Shown: piece after piece, positions 24,821 through 33,699 of the stretch
Layout of the letters: the number at the start of each line of letters is the position of its first letter
Numbering within the stretch: the first letter of the stretch is position 1
NCBI RefSeq assembly: GCF_004135625.1
Contig: NZ_SDPV01000001.1
Location: 928,501-992,500 of the forward strand
DNA length: 64,000 nucleotides
Source: Pelagerythrobacter rhizovicinus
GTDB taxonomy: Bacteria > Pseudomonadota > Alphaproteobacteria > Sphingomonadales > Sphingomonadaceae
Reading direction: 5' to 3'
Notes under the pieces: model-generated
What the model saw: the letters and a program-made list of their open reading frames with translations, nothing else
The model's database searches: none
Told to the model about the DNA's origin: nothing
Program-made: the position numbers and the translations under genes

Positions 24821-26191
24821 CTAGAAGCTCTGCTCGTAGACCCGCGAGACGTCGCCCTTCCACTCGCCGTGATAAAGGTCGAGCAGGCGCTGCGCCGGGA
24901 CTTTTCCGCTGGCGACGATCTCCTCGAGGGTCTCGAGAAACCCGGTCTCGTTGTCGCCCCCGGTGTTGAGCCGTCCGCGTGCCGCCAGCCCCGAGCGCGA
25001 GATTGCGAGCACCTCGCGAGCGATGTCGTGCAGCTTGCCGCCGCCGGGCAGCGGGGCATCGAGGGCCAGTTTCGGCACTGCGTTGCGAAGCGTCTCGCGT
25101 TCCTCCATCGTCCAGTCCTTCACGACCTCCCACGCCGCATCGAGCGCGCCTTCGTCGTAGAGGAGGCCGACCCAGAAGGCGGGTAGGGCGCAGATGCGGT
25201 TCCACGGCCCGCCGTCGGCGCCGCGCATCTCGAGGAAGCTCTTGAGCCGCACTTCGGGGAATGCAGTGGAAAGATGATCCCACCAATCGCTCTCGCGCGG
25301 CTTCTCACCGGGCAGGGCAGGCAGCTTGCCCTCGAGGAAGTCGCGGAAGCTCTGCCCCGCGGCGTCGATGTACTTCCCGTCGCGGAAGACGAAGTACATC
25401 GGCACGTCGAGCATGTAGTCGACCCACCGCTCGTAGCCGAAGCCGTCCTCGAACACGAAGGGCAGCATGCCGGTGCGGTGCGGATCGGTGTCCGACCAGA
25501 TATGGCTGCGATAGGAGAGGTAACCGTTGGGCTTCCCCTCCGTGAATGGCGAGTTGGCGAAGAGCGCGGTTGCGAGCGGCTGGAGCGCCAGCCCGACGCG
25601 GAACTTCTTAACCATGTCCGCTTCGCTGCCGTAGTCGAGGTTCACCTGGATCGTGCAGGTGCGCAGCATCATGTCGAGGCCGAGGGTGCCCACGCGCGGC
25701 ATGTGCCGCATCATGATCTCGTAGCGGCCCTTGGGCATGACGGGCAGCTCTTCGCGAGTCTTGTCCGGCCACATGCCGAGGCCGAGGAAGCCGACGCCGC
25801 AGCATTCGCCGATCGCCTTCACCTGTTCGAGGTGGCGCCCGGTCTCGTTGCACGTCTCGTGCAGATTCTCGAGCGGTGCGCCCGATAGTTCGAGCTGTCC
25901 CGCCGGCTCGAGGCTGACGGTGCCATCGGGGCCTCTCATCGCGATGACCTTGCCGCCTTCCTCGACCGGCTCCCATCCGAACTTGCGCAGATTCAGCAGG
26001 AGATCGCGAATGCCGCATGTTTCGTCGTAGGCGGGGGCGTGGAAATCCTCCCGCTTATAAACGAGCTTCTCGTGCTCGGTGCCGATGCGCCACGCGTGTC
26101 TCGGCTTTTCGCCCGCGGCAATCGGCGCGACCAGCTGATCGCGGCTTTCGATGGTCGGGTCGTCGGCGGCCGAGGCTTCGCGTGTGCTCAT
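24821..26191 (-). CDS. gshA: Glutamate-cysteine ligase, plant/alphaproteobacterial type
   Basis: 456 residues from ATG 26191 (MSTREASAADDPT). The GCS2-type signature is present: RIGTEHEKLVYKREDFHAPA, RGPDGTVSLEPAGQLELSG, LGMWPDKTREELPVMPKGRY and the TCTIQVNLDYGSEADM block. This class of GshA joins glutamate to cysteine in the first step of glutathione synthesis and differs from the E. coli class. C-terminal DLYHGEWKGDVSRVYEQSF is also family-typical. The next gene on the strand, rsmE, lies 40 bases upstream of it, so the two are probably co-transcribed. Confidence 0.93.
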   Translation of the reverse strand: MSTREASAADDPTIESRDQLVAPIAAGEKPRHAWRIGTEHEKLVYKREDFHAPAYDETCGIRDLLLNLRKFGWEPVEEGGKVIAMRGPDGTVSLEPAGQLELSGAPLENLHETCNETGRHLEQVKAIGECCGVGFLGLGMWPDKTREELPVMPKGRYEIMMRHMPRVGTLGLDMMLRTCTIQVNLDYGSEADMVKKFRVGLALQPLATALFANSPFTEGKPNGYLSYRSHIWSDTDPHRTGMLPFVFEDGFGYERWVDYMLDVPMYFVFRDGKYIDAAGQSFRDFLEGKLPALPGEKPRESDWWDHLSTAFPEVRLKSFLEMRGADGGPWNRICALPAFWVGLLYDEGALDAAWEVVKDWTMEERETLRNAVPKLALDAPLPGGGKLHDIAREVLAISRSGLAARGRLNTGGDNETGFLETLEEIVASGKVPAQRLLDLYHGEWKGDVSRVYEQSF

Positions 26192-26230
26192 GCCGCTCGC
26201 GATAGGCAACCGGTGAATTCGAGGAAAGCG

Positions 26231-26980
26231 CTAATTGCGCCAGTCCCCGGCAAAGGCCATCCACAGCGCCGTGGCCGCGATCGCCGCGGTTTCGGCGCGC
26301 AGGATTCGTGGGCCGAGCGAGATCGGGCGCGCTTGCGGCAGCGCACGAATCGCGGCACGCTCGACATAGTCGAAGCCGCCCTCTGGCCCGATCAGCAGTG
26401 CCGCGGGGCCGGAATGGTTCACCAGGGATTCCGCCGGCGTTTCGCCGCCGAGTTCGTCGGCGAAGAACAGAGAGCGATCTACCGGCCAGTTCTGCACGAG
26501 CCGATCCAGCTTCGTCATTGTGGCGAGCTCGGGCAGCGCAGTACGCTCGCACTGTTCGGCAGCTTCGATGATCCGCTTCCGCAGGCGCGCTTCGTTGATC
26601 TTGCGCACTACCGAGCGGCGCATCTCGACCGGAACGAAGCGCCGCACGCCGAGCTCGCACGCTTTCTCGGCAACGAGCGCGAAATTGTCGCGCTGAAGGG
26701 GAGAAACGCACAGCCACAGATCCGGCACTTCCTCGCGGGGCGCCAGCTTCTCCTCGACCGTTGCGAGGCAGCGTCCGCCCCCGGCTGCGGCGATGCGTGC
26801 CACGTACTCGCCCGTCGTGTCGTCGAACAGGCGCACGACGTCGCCGTCGCTTCGCCGCATCACTCCGAGCAGATAGCGTGTCTGACCGTGGTCGAGCTCA
26901 ATCGTGGCGCCGACGTCGAGACGCTGGTCGAGGTAGAGGCGTGGTGTGGACTTCGGCGGCCAGGCGGGGGTGGCGGGCAT
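26231..26980 (-). CDS. rsmE: 16S rRNA (uracil-1498-N3)-methyltransferase
   Basis: 249 residues from ATG 26980; the open frame extends further but only upstream of the N-terminal PUA-like region PRLYLDQRLDVGATIELDHG, so the internal ATG is chosen. The C-terminal SPOUT domain has the deep-knot SAM site in LLIGPEGGFDYVERAAIR and SLGPRILRAETAAIAATAL. RsmE methylates N3 of U1498 in 16S rRNA. It is followed by gshA on the same strand and is divergent from the PBP1a gene. Confidence 0.95.
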   Translation of the reverse strand: MPATPAWPPKSTPRLYLDQRLDVGATIELDHGQTRYLLGVMRRSDGDVVRLFDDTTGEYVARIAAAGGGRCLATVEEKLAPREEVPDLWLCVSPLQRDNFALVAEKACELGVRRFVPVEMRRSVVRKINEARLRKRIIEAAEQCERTALPELATMTKLDRLVQNWPVDRSLFFADELGGETPAESLVNHSGPAALLIGPEGGFDYVERAAIRALPQARPISLGPRILRAETAAIAATALWMAFAGDWRN

Positions 26981-27083
26981 TGTATTCCTCACGGGTTGCC
27001 GGTGACGGCGCAGATTCTGAGCTGCCCGACCTAATCGATATGGCGCAAGACGAAAGCCGCGTGCTAGGGACCGCATCCAGATT

Positions 27084-29600
27084 ATGGCCGAACAGTCCAC
27101 CACCGAATACTTCCGCTATCGGATCCGCCGCGATGCGTCCGGAGCGATGAACTGGCTAAGGACCAGCTGGCGCGAGAAGCGCTGGTTCCGCTGGGGCGTC
27201 GTCCTTCTGGGCGCGCTTCTGGCGCTGTGGATCGTCGTGTGGGCACTGCTCGCGCGTGATCTTCCCGACGCGGAAATGCTGCTGGAGTACGAGCCACCGC
27301 TGCCGACGATGGTACGGGGGATCGACGGAGAGATCGTTTATTCCTACGCGCGCGAACGGCGCGTGCAATTGCAGTATGCCGATTTCCCGCAGCAGCTGAT
27401 CGAGGCCTATCTCGCGGCCGAGGACAAGACGTTCTTCACCCATGGCGGGATTGACGCGGGGGGGCTTGCCGGTGCCGTCGTCGACTACGTCAGCAAGTTC
27501 GGTTCGGGTGAGCGCGCTGTGGGCGGATCGACGATCACGCAGCAGGTGGCGAAGAACATCCTTCTGTCGAACGAATACTCGATCACCCGCAAGCTCAAGG
27601 AAATGATGCTCGCGCGGCGCATAGAGGGGGTGCTCAGCAAGCAGCAGATCCTCGAGCTCTACCTCAATGAGATCCCTCTGGGCCGGCGCAGCTTCGGCGT
27701 GCAGGCCGCCGCACGCGCCTACTTCGACAAGGATGTCGGCGATCTGGAATTGCACGAGATGGCGTTCCTCGCCATCCTGCCCAAGGCGCCCGAGCGCTAC
27801 GGGCGCAAGCAGCACGAGGACCTGGCACTTGCGCGGCGTAACTTCGTGCTCGACCAGATGGTGGCGAACGACTTCATCACAGAGGGCGAGGCAGCCGACG
27901 CCAAGGGCGAACCGCTCGGCCTGAAGCCGATGCGCGCCCAGCACGCGACGGTAGACGCGGGTTACTTCTTCGAGGAAGTTCGGCGCACGCTGATCGAGAA
28001 GTTCGGCGAAACGGCAGAGGATGGCCGCAACAGTGTTTACGCGGGCGGGCTATGGGTCCGCACGTCGCTCGACCCCGCGTTGCAGAGCGCCGCGCGCGAT
28101 GCACTACGCAACGGCATGCTGCGCTATCACGGAAATCGCGGCTGGCCGGGGCCGGTGGCGACGATCGACCCCGACAACGGCGATCTCATAGCGCAGCTTC
28201 GTTCGTCGAATCTCGGGCTCAACTTTCGCAACTGGCGCGTCGGCGTGGTGACGGAACGCGCCGGATCGTCGGCAACCGTGGGGCTAACCGATGGGGAGAC
28301 CTACCCACTCACTGGCTTTCCCGATGCGGTGAAGGTGGGCGATGTGGTTGCGGTCGAGCGTTCAGGGAACGGATATCGCCTACGCACCGTGCCGGAGGTG
28401 TCCGGGGGGTTTGTTGCTATGAATCCGGAATCGAGCCGGGTTCTGGCCATGCAGGGCGGTTTCGACAGTCGCCTGACCGATTTCAACCGCGCCACCCAGG
28501 CGGAGCGTCAACCCGGCTCCACGATCAAGCCGTTCGTATATGCAACAGGCCTCGACAACGGGATGACGCCTGCAACCCAGGTTCCGGACCAGGCCTTCTG
28601 CTTCTACCAGGGCGCCGCGCTGGGGGAGAAATGCTTCCGTAACTTCGGCGGCGGCGGCGGCGGGGTCCATACCATGCGATGGGGGCTCGAGCAGAGCCGC
28701 AACCTGATGACCGTCCACATTGCGATGGACGCGGGCATGCCGAAGGTCATCGATACCTTTGAGCGCGTGGGCATCGGTAGCTACGAGCCTTACCCGGCGT
28801 TCGCCCTGGGGGCGGGCGATACCACTGTACTCAAGATGGTCAACGCCTACGCGGCGCTGGTCAATCACGGGCGGCAGAATGACGCGACGCTGATCGACTA
28901 TGTCCAGGATCGCCATGGCAAAGTCATCTGGCGTGCGGACGCCCGTAAATGCGAGCGGTGCAGCATGTCCGAATGGGACGGGAAACCCATGCCACGGCCG
29001 GGCCGCAGCGGAAAGCAGGTGCTTGATCCGCGTACCGCCTACCAAGTCGTGCATATGCTCGAAGGCGTGGTGACGCGGGGCACGGCGGTGCGCCTGCGCG
29101 ATCTCGATCTGCCGCTGTTCGGCAAGACCGGCACGACGACCGGACCCACCAATGCCTGGTTCGTGGGCGGATCGCCCGAAATCATTGCGGGCATGTACCT
29201 CGGCTTCGACCAGCCGCGGAACATGGGCGGCTGGGTTCAGGGCGGGAACACTGCCGCGCCCATGTTCAAGGAGTTCGTGCAGGAAACGCGCGATCGCTGG
29301 TCGGACGAACCGTTCGTCGCACCGGCAGGAGTCCGAATGGTGCGGATCGATCGGCGCTCCGGCAAGCGTGTGCTTGATGGCTGGCCAACCGACGAACCCT
29401 TGAGTTCGATCATCTGGGAAGCGTTCAAACCCGACACCGAGCCGCCGCGGCGTACCCGCGCCGATGCGATCGAGGCCAAGCGCCGCGAGTTCCTCGAGCT
29501 GATCCGCCGGGGCGAGATGGCGCGTCGCAAAGCCCAGGACGGCGGGGCGGCCCATGGTCAACCATCCGATTTCGTCGAGGACCAGGGCGGAATATACTGA
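27084..29600 (+). CDS. mrcA: Bifunctional penicillin-binding protein 1A
   Basis: 838 residues. One transmembrane helix (RWGVVLLGALLALWIVVWAL) is followed by the GT51 glycosyltransferase domain with the catalytic EDKTFFTHGG (Glu about 113) and GGSTITQQVAKNILL. An OB-like insert leads to the transpeptidase domain with STIK (Ser about 479), SRN (about 538) and KTGTT (about 681). It polymerises and crosslinks peptidoglycan. An insert CERCSMSEW with two cysteines lies before the KTG motif. The protein ends with a charged helical tail. It is divergent from rsmE and is followed by a peroxiredoxin gene 20 bases downstream. Confidence 0.96.
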   Translation: MAEQSTTEYFRYRIRRDASGAMNWLRTSWREKRWFRWGVVLLGALLALWIVVWALLARDLPDAEMLLEYEPPLPTMVRGIDGEIVYSYARERRVQLQYADFPQQLIEAYLAAEDKTFFTHGGIDAGGLAGAVVDYVSKFGSGERAVGGSTITQQVAKNILLSNEYSITRKLKEMMLARRIEGVLSKQQILELYLNEIPLGRRSFGVQAAARAYFDKDVGDLELHEMAFLAILPKAPERYGRKQHEDLALARRNFVLDQMVANDFITEGEAADAKGEPLGLKPMRAQHATVDAGYFFEEVRRTLIEKFGETAEDGRNSVYAGGLWVRTSLDPALQSAARDALRNGMLRYHGNRGWPGPVATIDPDNGDLIAQLRSSNLGLNFRNWRVGVVTERAGSSATVGLTDGETYPLTGFPDAVKVGDVVAVERSGNGYRLRTVPEVSGGFVAMNPESSRVLAMQGGFDSRLTDFNRATQAERQPGSTIKPFVYATGLDNGMTPATQVPDQAFCFYQGAALGEKCFRNFGGGGGGVHTMRWGLEQSRNLMTVHIAMDAGMPKVIDTFERVGIGSYEPYPAFALGAGDTTVLKMVNAYAALVNHGRQNDATLIDYVQDRHGKVIWRADARKCERCSMSEWDGKPMPRPGRSGKQVLDPRTAYQVVHMLEGVVTRGTAVRLRDLDLPLFGKTGTTTGPTNAWFVGGSPEIIAGMYLGFDQPRNMGGWVQGGNTAAPMFKEFVQETRDRWSDEPFVAPAGVRMVRIDRRSGKRVLDGWPTDEPLSSIIWEAFKPDTEPPRRTRADAIEAKRREFLELIRRGEMARRKAQDGGAAHGQPSDFVEDQGGIY

Positions 29601-29620
29601 GGCCGTCGTAGGAGAGTGGG

Positions 29621-30160
29621 ATGAGGAAACTTGCCATGGCTGCCGCGTTCGCTGCGGTCCTCGCTGCGCCGGCATCGGCCGAGCTGCCCGTCGGCGCGGA
29701 AGCGCCGCTGTTCGCCACGGAAGCCGCGCTGGGCGGCGAGGTATTCGCGTTCAACCTTCGAACGGCGTTGGCGAAGGGGCCGGTCGTGCTCTATTTCTAT
29801 CCCAAGGCGTTCACCAAGGGATGTACGCTCGAAGCGCGTCAGTTTGCCGAAGCTGCCGACGAATTCGCATCGGCGGGAGCAACGGTGGTCGGCATGTCCG
29901 CCGACGATATCGACACGCTGAAGCGTTTCTCGACCGAGGAATGCCGCGACAAGTTCGCTGTCGGCACAGCGACGCCCCGGATCATCGAAGCCTACGATGC
30001 GGCGCTTGTCCGCAATGGCAGCGATACGGGAATGACCGAGCGCACGAGCTACGTCATCGATCAGGCGGGCAGGATCGCATTCGTCCATTCGGACCTCGAC
30101 TACCGTGATCACGTTCGCCTCACGCTCACGGCGGTGAAGAAGCTCAAGCAAGGCCGCTGA
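29621..30160 (+). CDS. Exported peroxiredoxin (AhpC/TSA, Bcp-like)
   Basis: 179 residues with a Sec signal peptide (MRKLAMAAAFAAVLAAPASA, cleavage before ELPVG). The thioredoxin-fold domain has PVVLYFYPKAFTKGCTLEAR with the peroxidatic cysteine in the KGCT motif, then ATVVGMSADDIDTLKRFS and TSYVIDQAGRIAFVHSD. The lone second cysteine in EECRDKF could be resolving. It is predicted to reduce peroxides in the periplasm. It lies 20 bases after the PBP1a stop with AGGAGAG before its start, so it may be co-transcribed. Confidence 0.88.
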   Translation: MRKLAMAAAFAAVLAAPASAELPVGAEAPLFATEAALGGEVFAFNLRTALAKGPVVLYFYPKAFTKGCTLEARQFAEAADEFASAGATVVGMSADDIDTLKRFSTEECRDKFAVGTATPRIIEAYDAALVRNGSDTGMTERTSYVIDQAGRIAFVHSDLDYRDHVRLTLTAVKKLKQGR

Positions 30161-30236
30161 CGGCTCCGGAAGCTTCCCTTTCGCTGTTGCCGGAGCTCCG
30201 CTAAGCGGTCGGCCAATTCTGTTGGAGAATCAATTT

Positions 30237-31364
30237 ATGCGTGCCGAAGGGCAGGCTCATATCGATCGTATCGATGCGGCGCTGGCGCTGGTGCGCCAGT
30301 CGCTCGACTGGGAGCGTGCGTTGCGACGGCTGGACGAGCTGAACGCGCGCGTCCAGGACCCCTCGCTGTGGGACGACCCCAAGGAAGCACAGGCAATCAC
30401 GCGCGAGCAGAAGCGGCTTGAGAGCGCGATCAGAACCGTGCGCGAGATCGAAGACGAGAAGAACGACGCCATCGAGTTCGTCGAAATGGGCGAGGCCGAA
30501 GGCGACGAGGGCGTTGTCGGCGACGGGCTCGCGAGCCTCGAGAAACTCGCCGTCCGCGCCGATGCCGATAAAGTGCAGGCGCTGCTTGCGGGCGAGGCCG
30601 ACGCCAATGACACCTACCTCGAAATCCACGCCGGTGCCGGTGGGACCGAGAGTCAGGACTGGGCCGAGATGCTGCTGCGCATGTACGCGCGCTGGGCCGA
30701 GCGGAGAGGTTTCAAGGTCGAGACGGTCGAGTACCAGGCGGGCGATCAGGCGGGGGTCAAGAGTGCGACGTTACTGATCAAGGGCGAGAACGCCTACGGC
30801 TATGCAAAGACCGAGAGCGGGGTGCATCGGCTGGTGCGGATCAGCCCCTACGACAGCGCGGCGCGGCGGCATACGAGCTTCAGCTCCGTATGGGTCTATC
30901 CGGTCATCGACGACCAGATCGACATCGACATCAACCCGGCCGACCTCAAGATCGATACCTACCGCGCAAGCGGGGCGGGCGGTCAACACGTCAACACGAC
31001 CGACTCGGCTGTGCGCATCACCCACGTTCCGAGCGGAATCGTCGTTGCCAGCCAGAATGACCGGAGCCAGCATAAGAACCGCGAAACCGCGATGAACATG
31101 CTGCGTGCGCGGCTATACGAAGAGGAACTGCGCAAACGCGAGGAAGCAGCAAGCGCCGAACACGCGAGCAAGAGCGACATCGGCTGGGGTCACCAGATCC
31201 GGAGCTACGTCCTGCAGCCGTACCAGATGGTCAAGGACCTGCGCACCGGCGTGACCTCGACCTCGCCCGACGACGTGCTTGACGGCGCCCTCGATCCATT
31301 CATCTCCGCCGCGCTGGCACAACGGGTTACCGGTGAAAAAGTCGACGTCGAGGACGTCGAGTAG
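30237..31364 (+). CDS. prfB: Peptide chain release factor 2
   Basis: 375 residues from ATG 30237, with GGAG nine bases upstream; a TTG 15 bases earlier is less likely. The catalytic GGQ is at residues 248-250 in ASGAGGQHVNTTDSAVRI. The stop-codon recognition loop reads RISPYDSAARRHTSF, so the usual SPF tripeptide appears as SPY, as seen in alphaproteobacterial RF2. There is no programmed frameshift: the frame is open from the start and contains no in-frame TGA near codon 25. RF2 releases peptides at TAA and TGA. Confidence 0.96.
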   Translation: MRAEGQAHIDRIDAALALVRQSLDWERALRRLDELNARVQDPSLWDDPKEAQAITREQKRLESAIRTVREIEDEKNDAIEFVEMGEAEGDEGVVGDGLASLEKLAVRADADKVQALLAGEADANDTYLEIHAGAGGTESQDWAEMLLRMYARWAERRGFKVETVEYQAGDQAGVKSATLLIKGENAYGYAKTESGVHRLVRISPYDSAARRHTSFSSVWVYPVIDDQIDIDINPADLKIDTYRASGAGGQHVNTTDSAVRITHVPSGIVVASQNDRSQHKNRETAMNMLRARLYEEELRKREEAASAEHASKSDIGWGHQIRSYVLQPYQMVKDLRTGVTSTSPDDVLDGALDPFISAALAQRVTGEKVDVEDVE

Positions 31365-31421
31365 GGCGGGACGGCAGCTTTGCCACGCCGCTGCGTTCCC
31401 GCTAGGGGCGGTCGGAGACAC

Positions 31422-32162
31422 ATGAAGGCTTTGTTACCCCTCCTCGGTGCCGCCCTGGCCCTAGGTCTCGCCGCGTGCGAGCCGGTCGAGGGCGACCGCC
31501 CCGACACCGCGCGTGATTTCCCGCGTCCCGACCGGCCGGTATCCGATCTCGGCGCCAACCAGTTTTCGACCGAAGACGCGCGGGACAGCGTGGGCGAGGC
31601 GCGCAAAGTGATGGATTTTGCCGAGATCGAGCTCGGGATGAGCGTTGCCGATATCGGCGCAGGTGAGGGTTACTACACCGTTCGCCTTGCCGATCGCGTA
31701 GGCGAAGAGGGGCGCGTGCTTGCGCAGGATATCGACCGCGATGTGCTTGATCGACTCGCGCGTCGAGTGGAGCGCGAGCGGCTCGACAACGTTTCGATCA
31801 AGCTCGGTGAGACGGACGATCCCAAGCTGCCCGAGAGCAGCTTCGACCGCGTCTTTATGGTGCATATGTACCATGAAATAGGGGAGCCCTACGCGTTCCT
31901 GTGGCGCATGTGGCCGGCACTGCGTGAGGGTGGTCAAGTGATCGTGGTCGACGTCGACCGCCCTACCGATCAACACGGGATCGATCCTCTTCTGCTGGCG
32001 TGCGAGTTCACGCAGGTCGGTTTCGAGCTGGTGACTTTTCGTGACGCGCCGGAGCTGGCCGGGTACTATGCACAGTTCAAGCGGGCCGCTAAGAGGCCCC
32101 GACCGGAAGACATAAGACCGTGCCGGGGAACGCCGGGCGAGGCAGACAGTACGGCACAATAG
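31422..32162 (+). CDS. SAM-dependent methyltransferase-like protein with lipoprotein signal
   Basis: 246 residues from ATG 31422, preceded by GGAGACAC. The first 19 residues, MKALLPLLGAALALGLAAC, form a textbook lipoprotein signal with the lipobox LAAC. After a linker comes a class I methyltransferase fold: MSVADIGAGEGYYTVRLADR (motif I), VLAQDIDRDVLDRL (motif II), DRVFMVHMYHEIGEP and LREGGQVIVVDVDRP. Thus a SAM-binding fold is predicted to face the periplasm, where SAM is not known to be present. It may have lost catalysis or bind another ligand. The gene lies between prfB and the flavoprotein at 32187. Confidence 0.85.
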   Translation: MKALLPLLGAALALGLAACEPVEGDRPDTARDFPRPDRPVSDLGANQFSTEDARDSVGEARKVMDFAEIELGMSVADIGAGEGYYTVRLADRVGEEGRVLAQDIDRDVLDRLARRVERERLDNVSIKLGETDDPKLPESSFDRVFMVHMYHEIGEPYAFLWRMWPALREGGQVIVVDVDRPTDQHGIDPLLLACEFTQVGFELVTFRDAPELAGYYAQFKRAAKRPRPEDIRPCRGTPGEADSTAQ

Positions 32163-32186
32163 CCGCGTACAAGGACTAGCAGTTCA

Positions 32187-33593
32187 ATGGCATTCAAGGG
32201 TTTGAGCCCGATTGTTTACGGTGGCCGCGAGGTCTGGCCGCTCATCGAAGGTGGGAAGGGCGTTTCCGCGACCAACCACGCGAGCTCGGGTGCCTGGGCC
32301 GCTGCGGGCGGTATCGGCACCGTCAGCGCCGTCAACGCCGACAGCTACGACGCCGAAGGCAAGATCATCCCGCAGATCTACGACCAGCTCACGCGCAAGG
32401 AACGGCACGAGCAGCTCGTCCGGTATGCAATTGACGGCGCCACCGAACAGGTGAAGCGCGCCTATGAAATGGCAAGCGGAAAGGGCGCGATCAACATCAA
32501 CGTGCTGTGGGAGATGGGGGGCGCGCAGCAAGTTCTCGAAGGCGTGCTCGAGCGGACGAGGGGGCTCGTGACCGGGGTCACATGCGGCGCGGGCATGCCT
32601 TACAAGCTGGCCGAGATCGCAGCCCGCTTCAACGTCAGCTATCTGCCGATCATCAGCTCCGCGCGCGCGTTCCGTGCCTTATGGAAGCGCAGCTATCACA
32701 AGGTGAGCGAGCTGATGGCCGCAGTCGTCTACGAAGACCCATGGCTCGCCGGCGGGCACAATGGCCTCTCGAACGCGGAGGACCCGGCGAAACCGGAGGA
32801 TCCCTATCCTCGTGTGAAGGCTCTGCGCGAGACGATGCGTGCCGAAGGGGTGAGCGAGGATGTGCCGATCGTCATGGCCGGCGGCGTCTGGTTCCTGCGC
32901 GAGTGGGACGACTGGATCGACAATCCCGAACTCGGCAAGATCGCCTTCCAGTTCGGTACGCGCCCTCTGCTGACCGAGGAAAGCCCGATCCCGCAAGGCT
33001 GGAAGGATATGCTCCGGACGCTCGATCCCGGCGATGTGCTGCTGCACAAGTTCTCGCCCACCGGGTTCTACTCGTCCGCGGTCAAGAACCCGTTCCTGTG
33101 GGACCTCATCCACCGCAGCGAGCGGCAGATCCCTTATTCCAAGGTCGAGGCGGGGGAGCACACCGTTCAGCTCGACGTGGGCATCAAGGGCAAGAACTTC
33201 TGGGTCACGCCGAAAGACCGCGAACGCGCGCGGGGCTGGGTGGCCGAAGGCTTCACCGAAGCGCTCAAGACGCCCGACGATACGGTCGTCTTCGTCACCC
33301 CGGAAAGCCGCGCCGAGATCCGCAAGGACCAGGCGGATTGCATGGGCTGCCTTTCGCATTGCGGGTTCTCGTCGTGGAAGGATCATGACGACTACACCAC
33401 CGGCCGCCTCGCCGACCCGCGCAGCTTCTGCATTCAGAAGACGCTGCAGGAAATCGCACATGGTGGCGACGTCCAGCATAACCTGGCCTTTGCCGGCCAC
33501 GCGGCCTATCGCTTCAAACAGGACCCGTTCTATTCCAACAACTTCACCCCGACGGTGAAGCAATTGGTCGATCGCATTCTGACGGGCGACTGA
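32187..33593 (+). CDS. Nitronate monooxygenase-like flavoprotein with C-terminal cysteine cluster
   Basis: 468 residues. The N-terminal SPIVYGGREVWPLIEGGKGV and SSGAWAAAGGIGTVSAVNAD, the VTGVTCGAGMP loop and the LAGGHNG motif mark a TIM-barrel FMN enzyme of the 2-nitropropane dioxygenase/YrpB family. It is longer than typical members (about 320-360 residues). The C-terminal addition has DCMGCLSHCGFSSW and SFCIQKTL, four cysteines in a C-x2-C-x3-C...C pattern that could bind an Fe-S cluster or zinc. The reaction in vivo is not known; nitronate oxidation is a family inference. It starts 24 bases after the methyltransferase-like gene. Confidence 0.85.
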   Translation: MAFKGLSPIVYGGREVWPLIEGGKGVSATNHASSGAWAAAGGIGTVSAVNADSYDAEGKIIPQIYDQLTRKERHEQLVRYAIDGATEQVKRAYEMASGKGAININVLWEMGGAQQVLEGVLERTRGLVTGVTCGAGMPYKLAEIAARFNVSYLPIISSARAFRALWKRSYHKVSELMAAVVYEDPWLAGGHNGLSNAEDPAKPEDPYPRVKALRETMRAEGVSEDVPIVMAGGVWFLREWDDWIDNPELGKIAFQFGTRPLLTEESPIPQGWKDMLRTLDPGDVLLHKFSPTGFYSSAVKNPFLWDLIHRSERQIPYSKVEAGEHTVQLDVGIKGKNFWVTPKDRERARGWVAEGFTEALKTPDDTVVFVTPESRAEIRKDQADCMGCLSHCGFSSWKDHDDYTTGRLADPRSFCIQKTLQEIAHGGDVQHNLAFAGHAAYRFKQDPFYSNNFTPTVKQLVDRILTGD

Positions 33594-33594
33594 T

Positions 33595-33613
33595 GCCGGG
33601 CCGCCATCCCGGC
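33595..33613. terminator. Weak hairpin after the flavoprotein gene
   Basis: GCCGGG (33595-33600) pairs with CCCGGC (33608-33613) around a seven-base loop directly after the stop codon. No T run follows. It could help end transcription between the convergent genes, but the support is thin. Confidence 0.3.
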
Positions 33614-33699
33614 CGAGCTGGAATCGCGCCGAGAGCTAACTCCTCACGCGAGCGCGTTCTGGCTTGCACCGGGAGAGGCGCTTTCGCGCGATTCAAAGC

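Noticed and set aside
30237-30330. Programmed +1 frameshift expected in prfB
   Set aside because: The frame is open from the start with no internal TGA and no CTTTGA-type slippery site.
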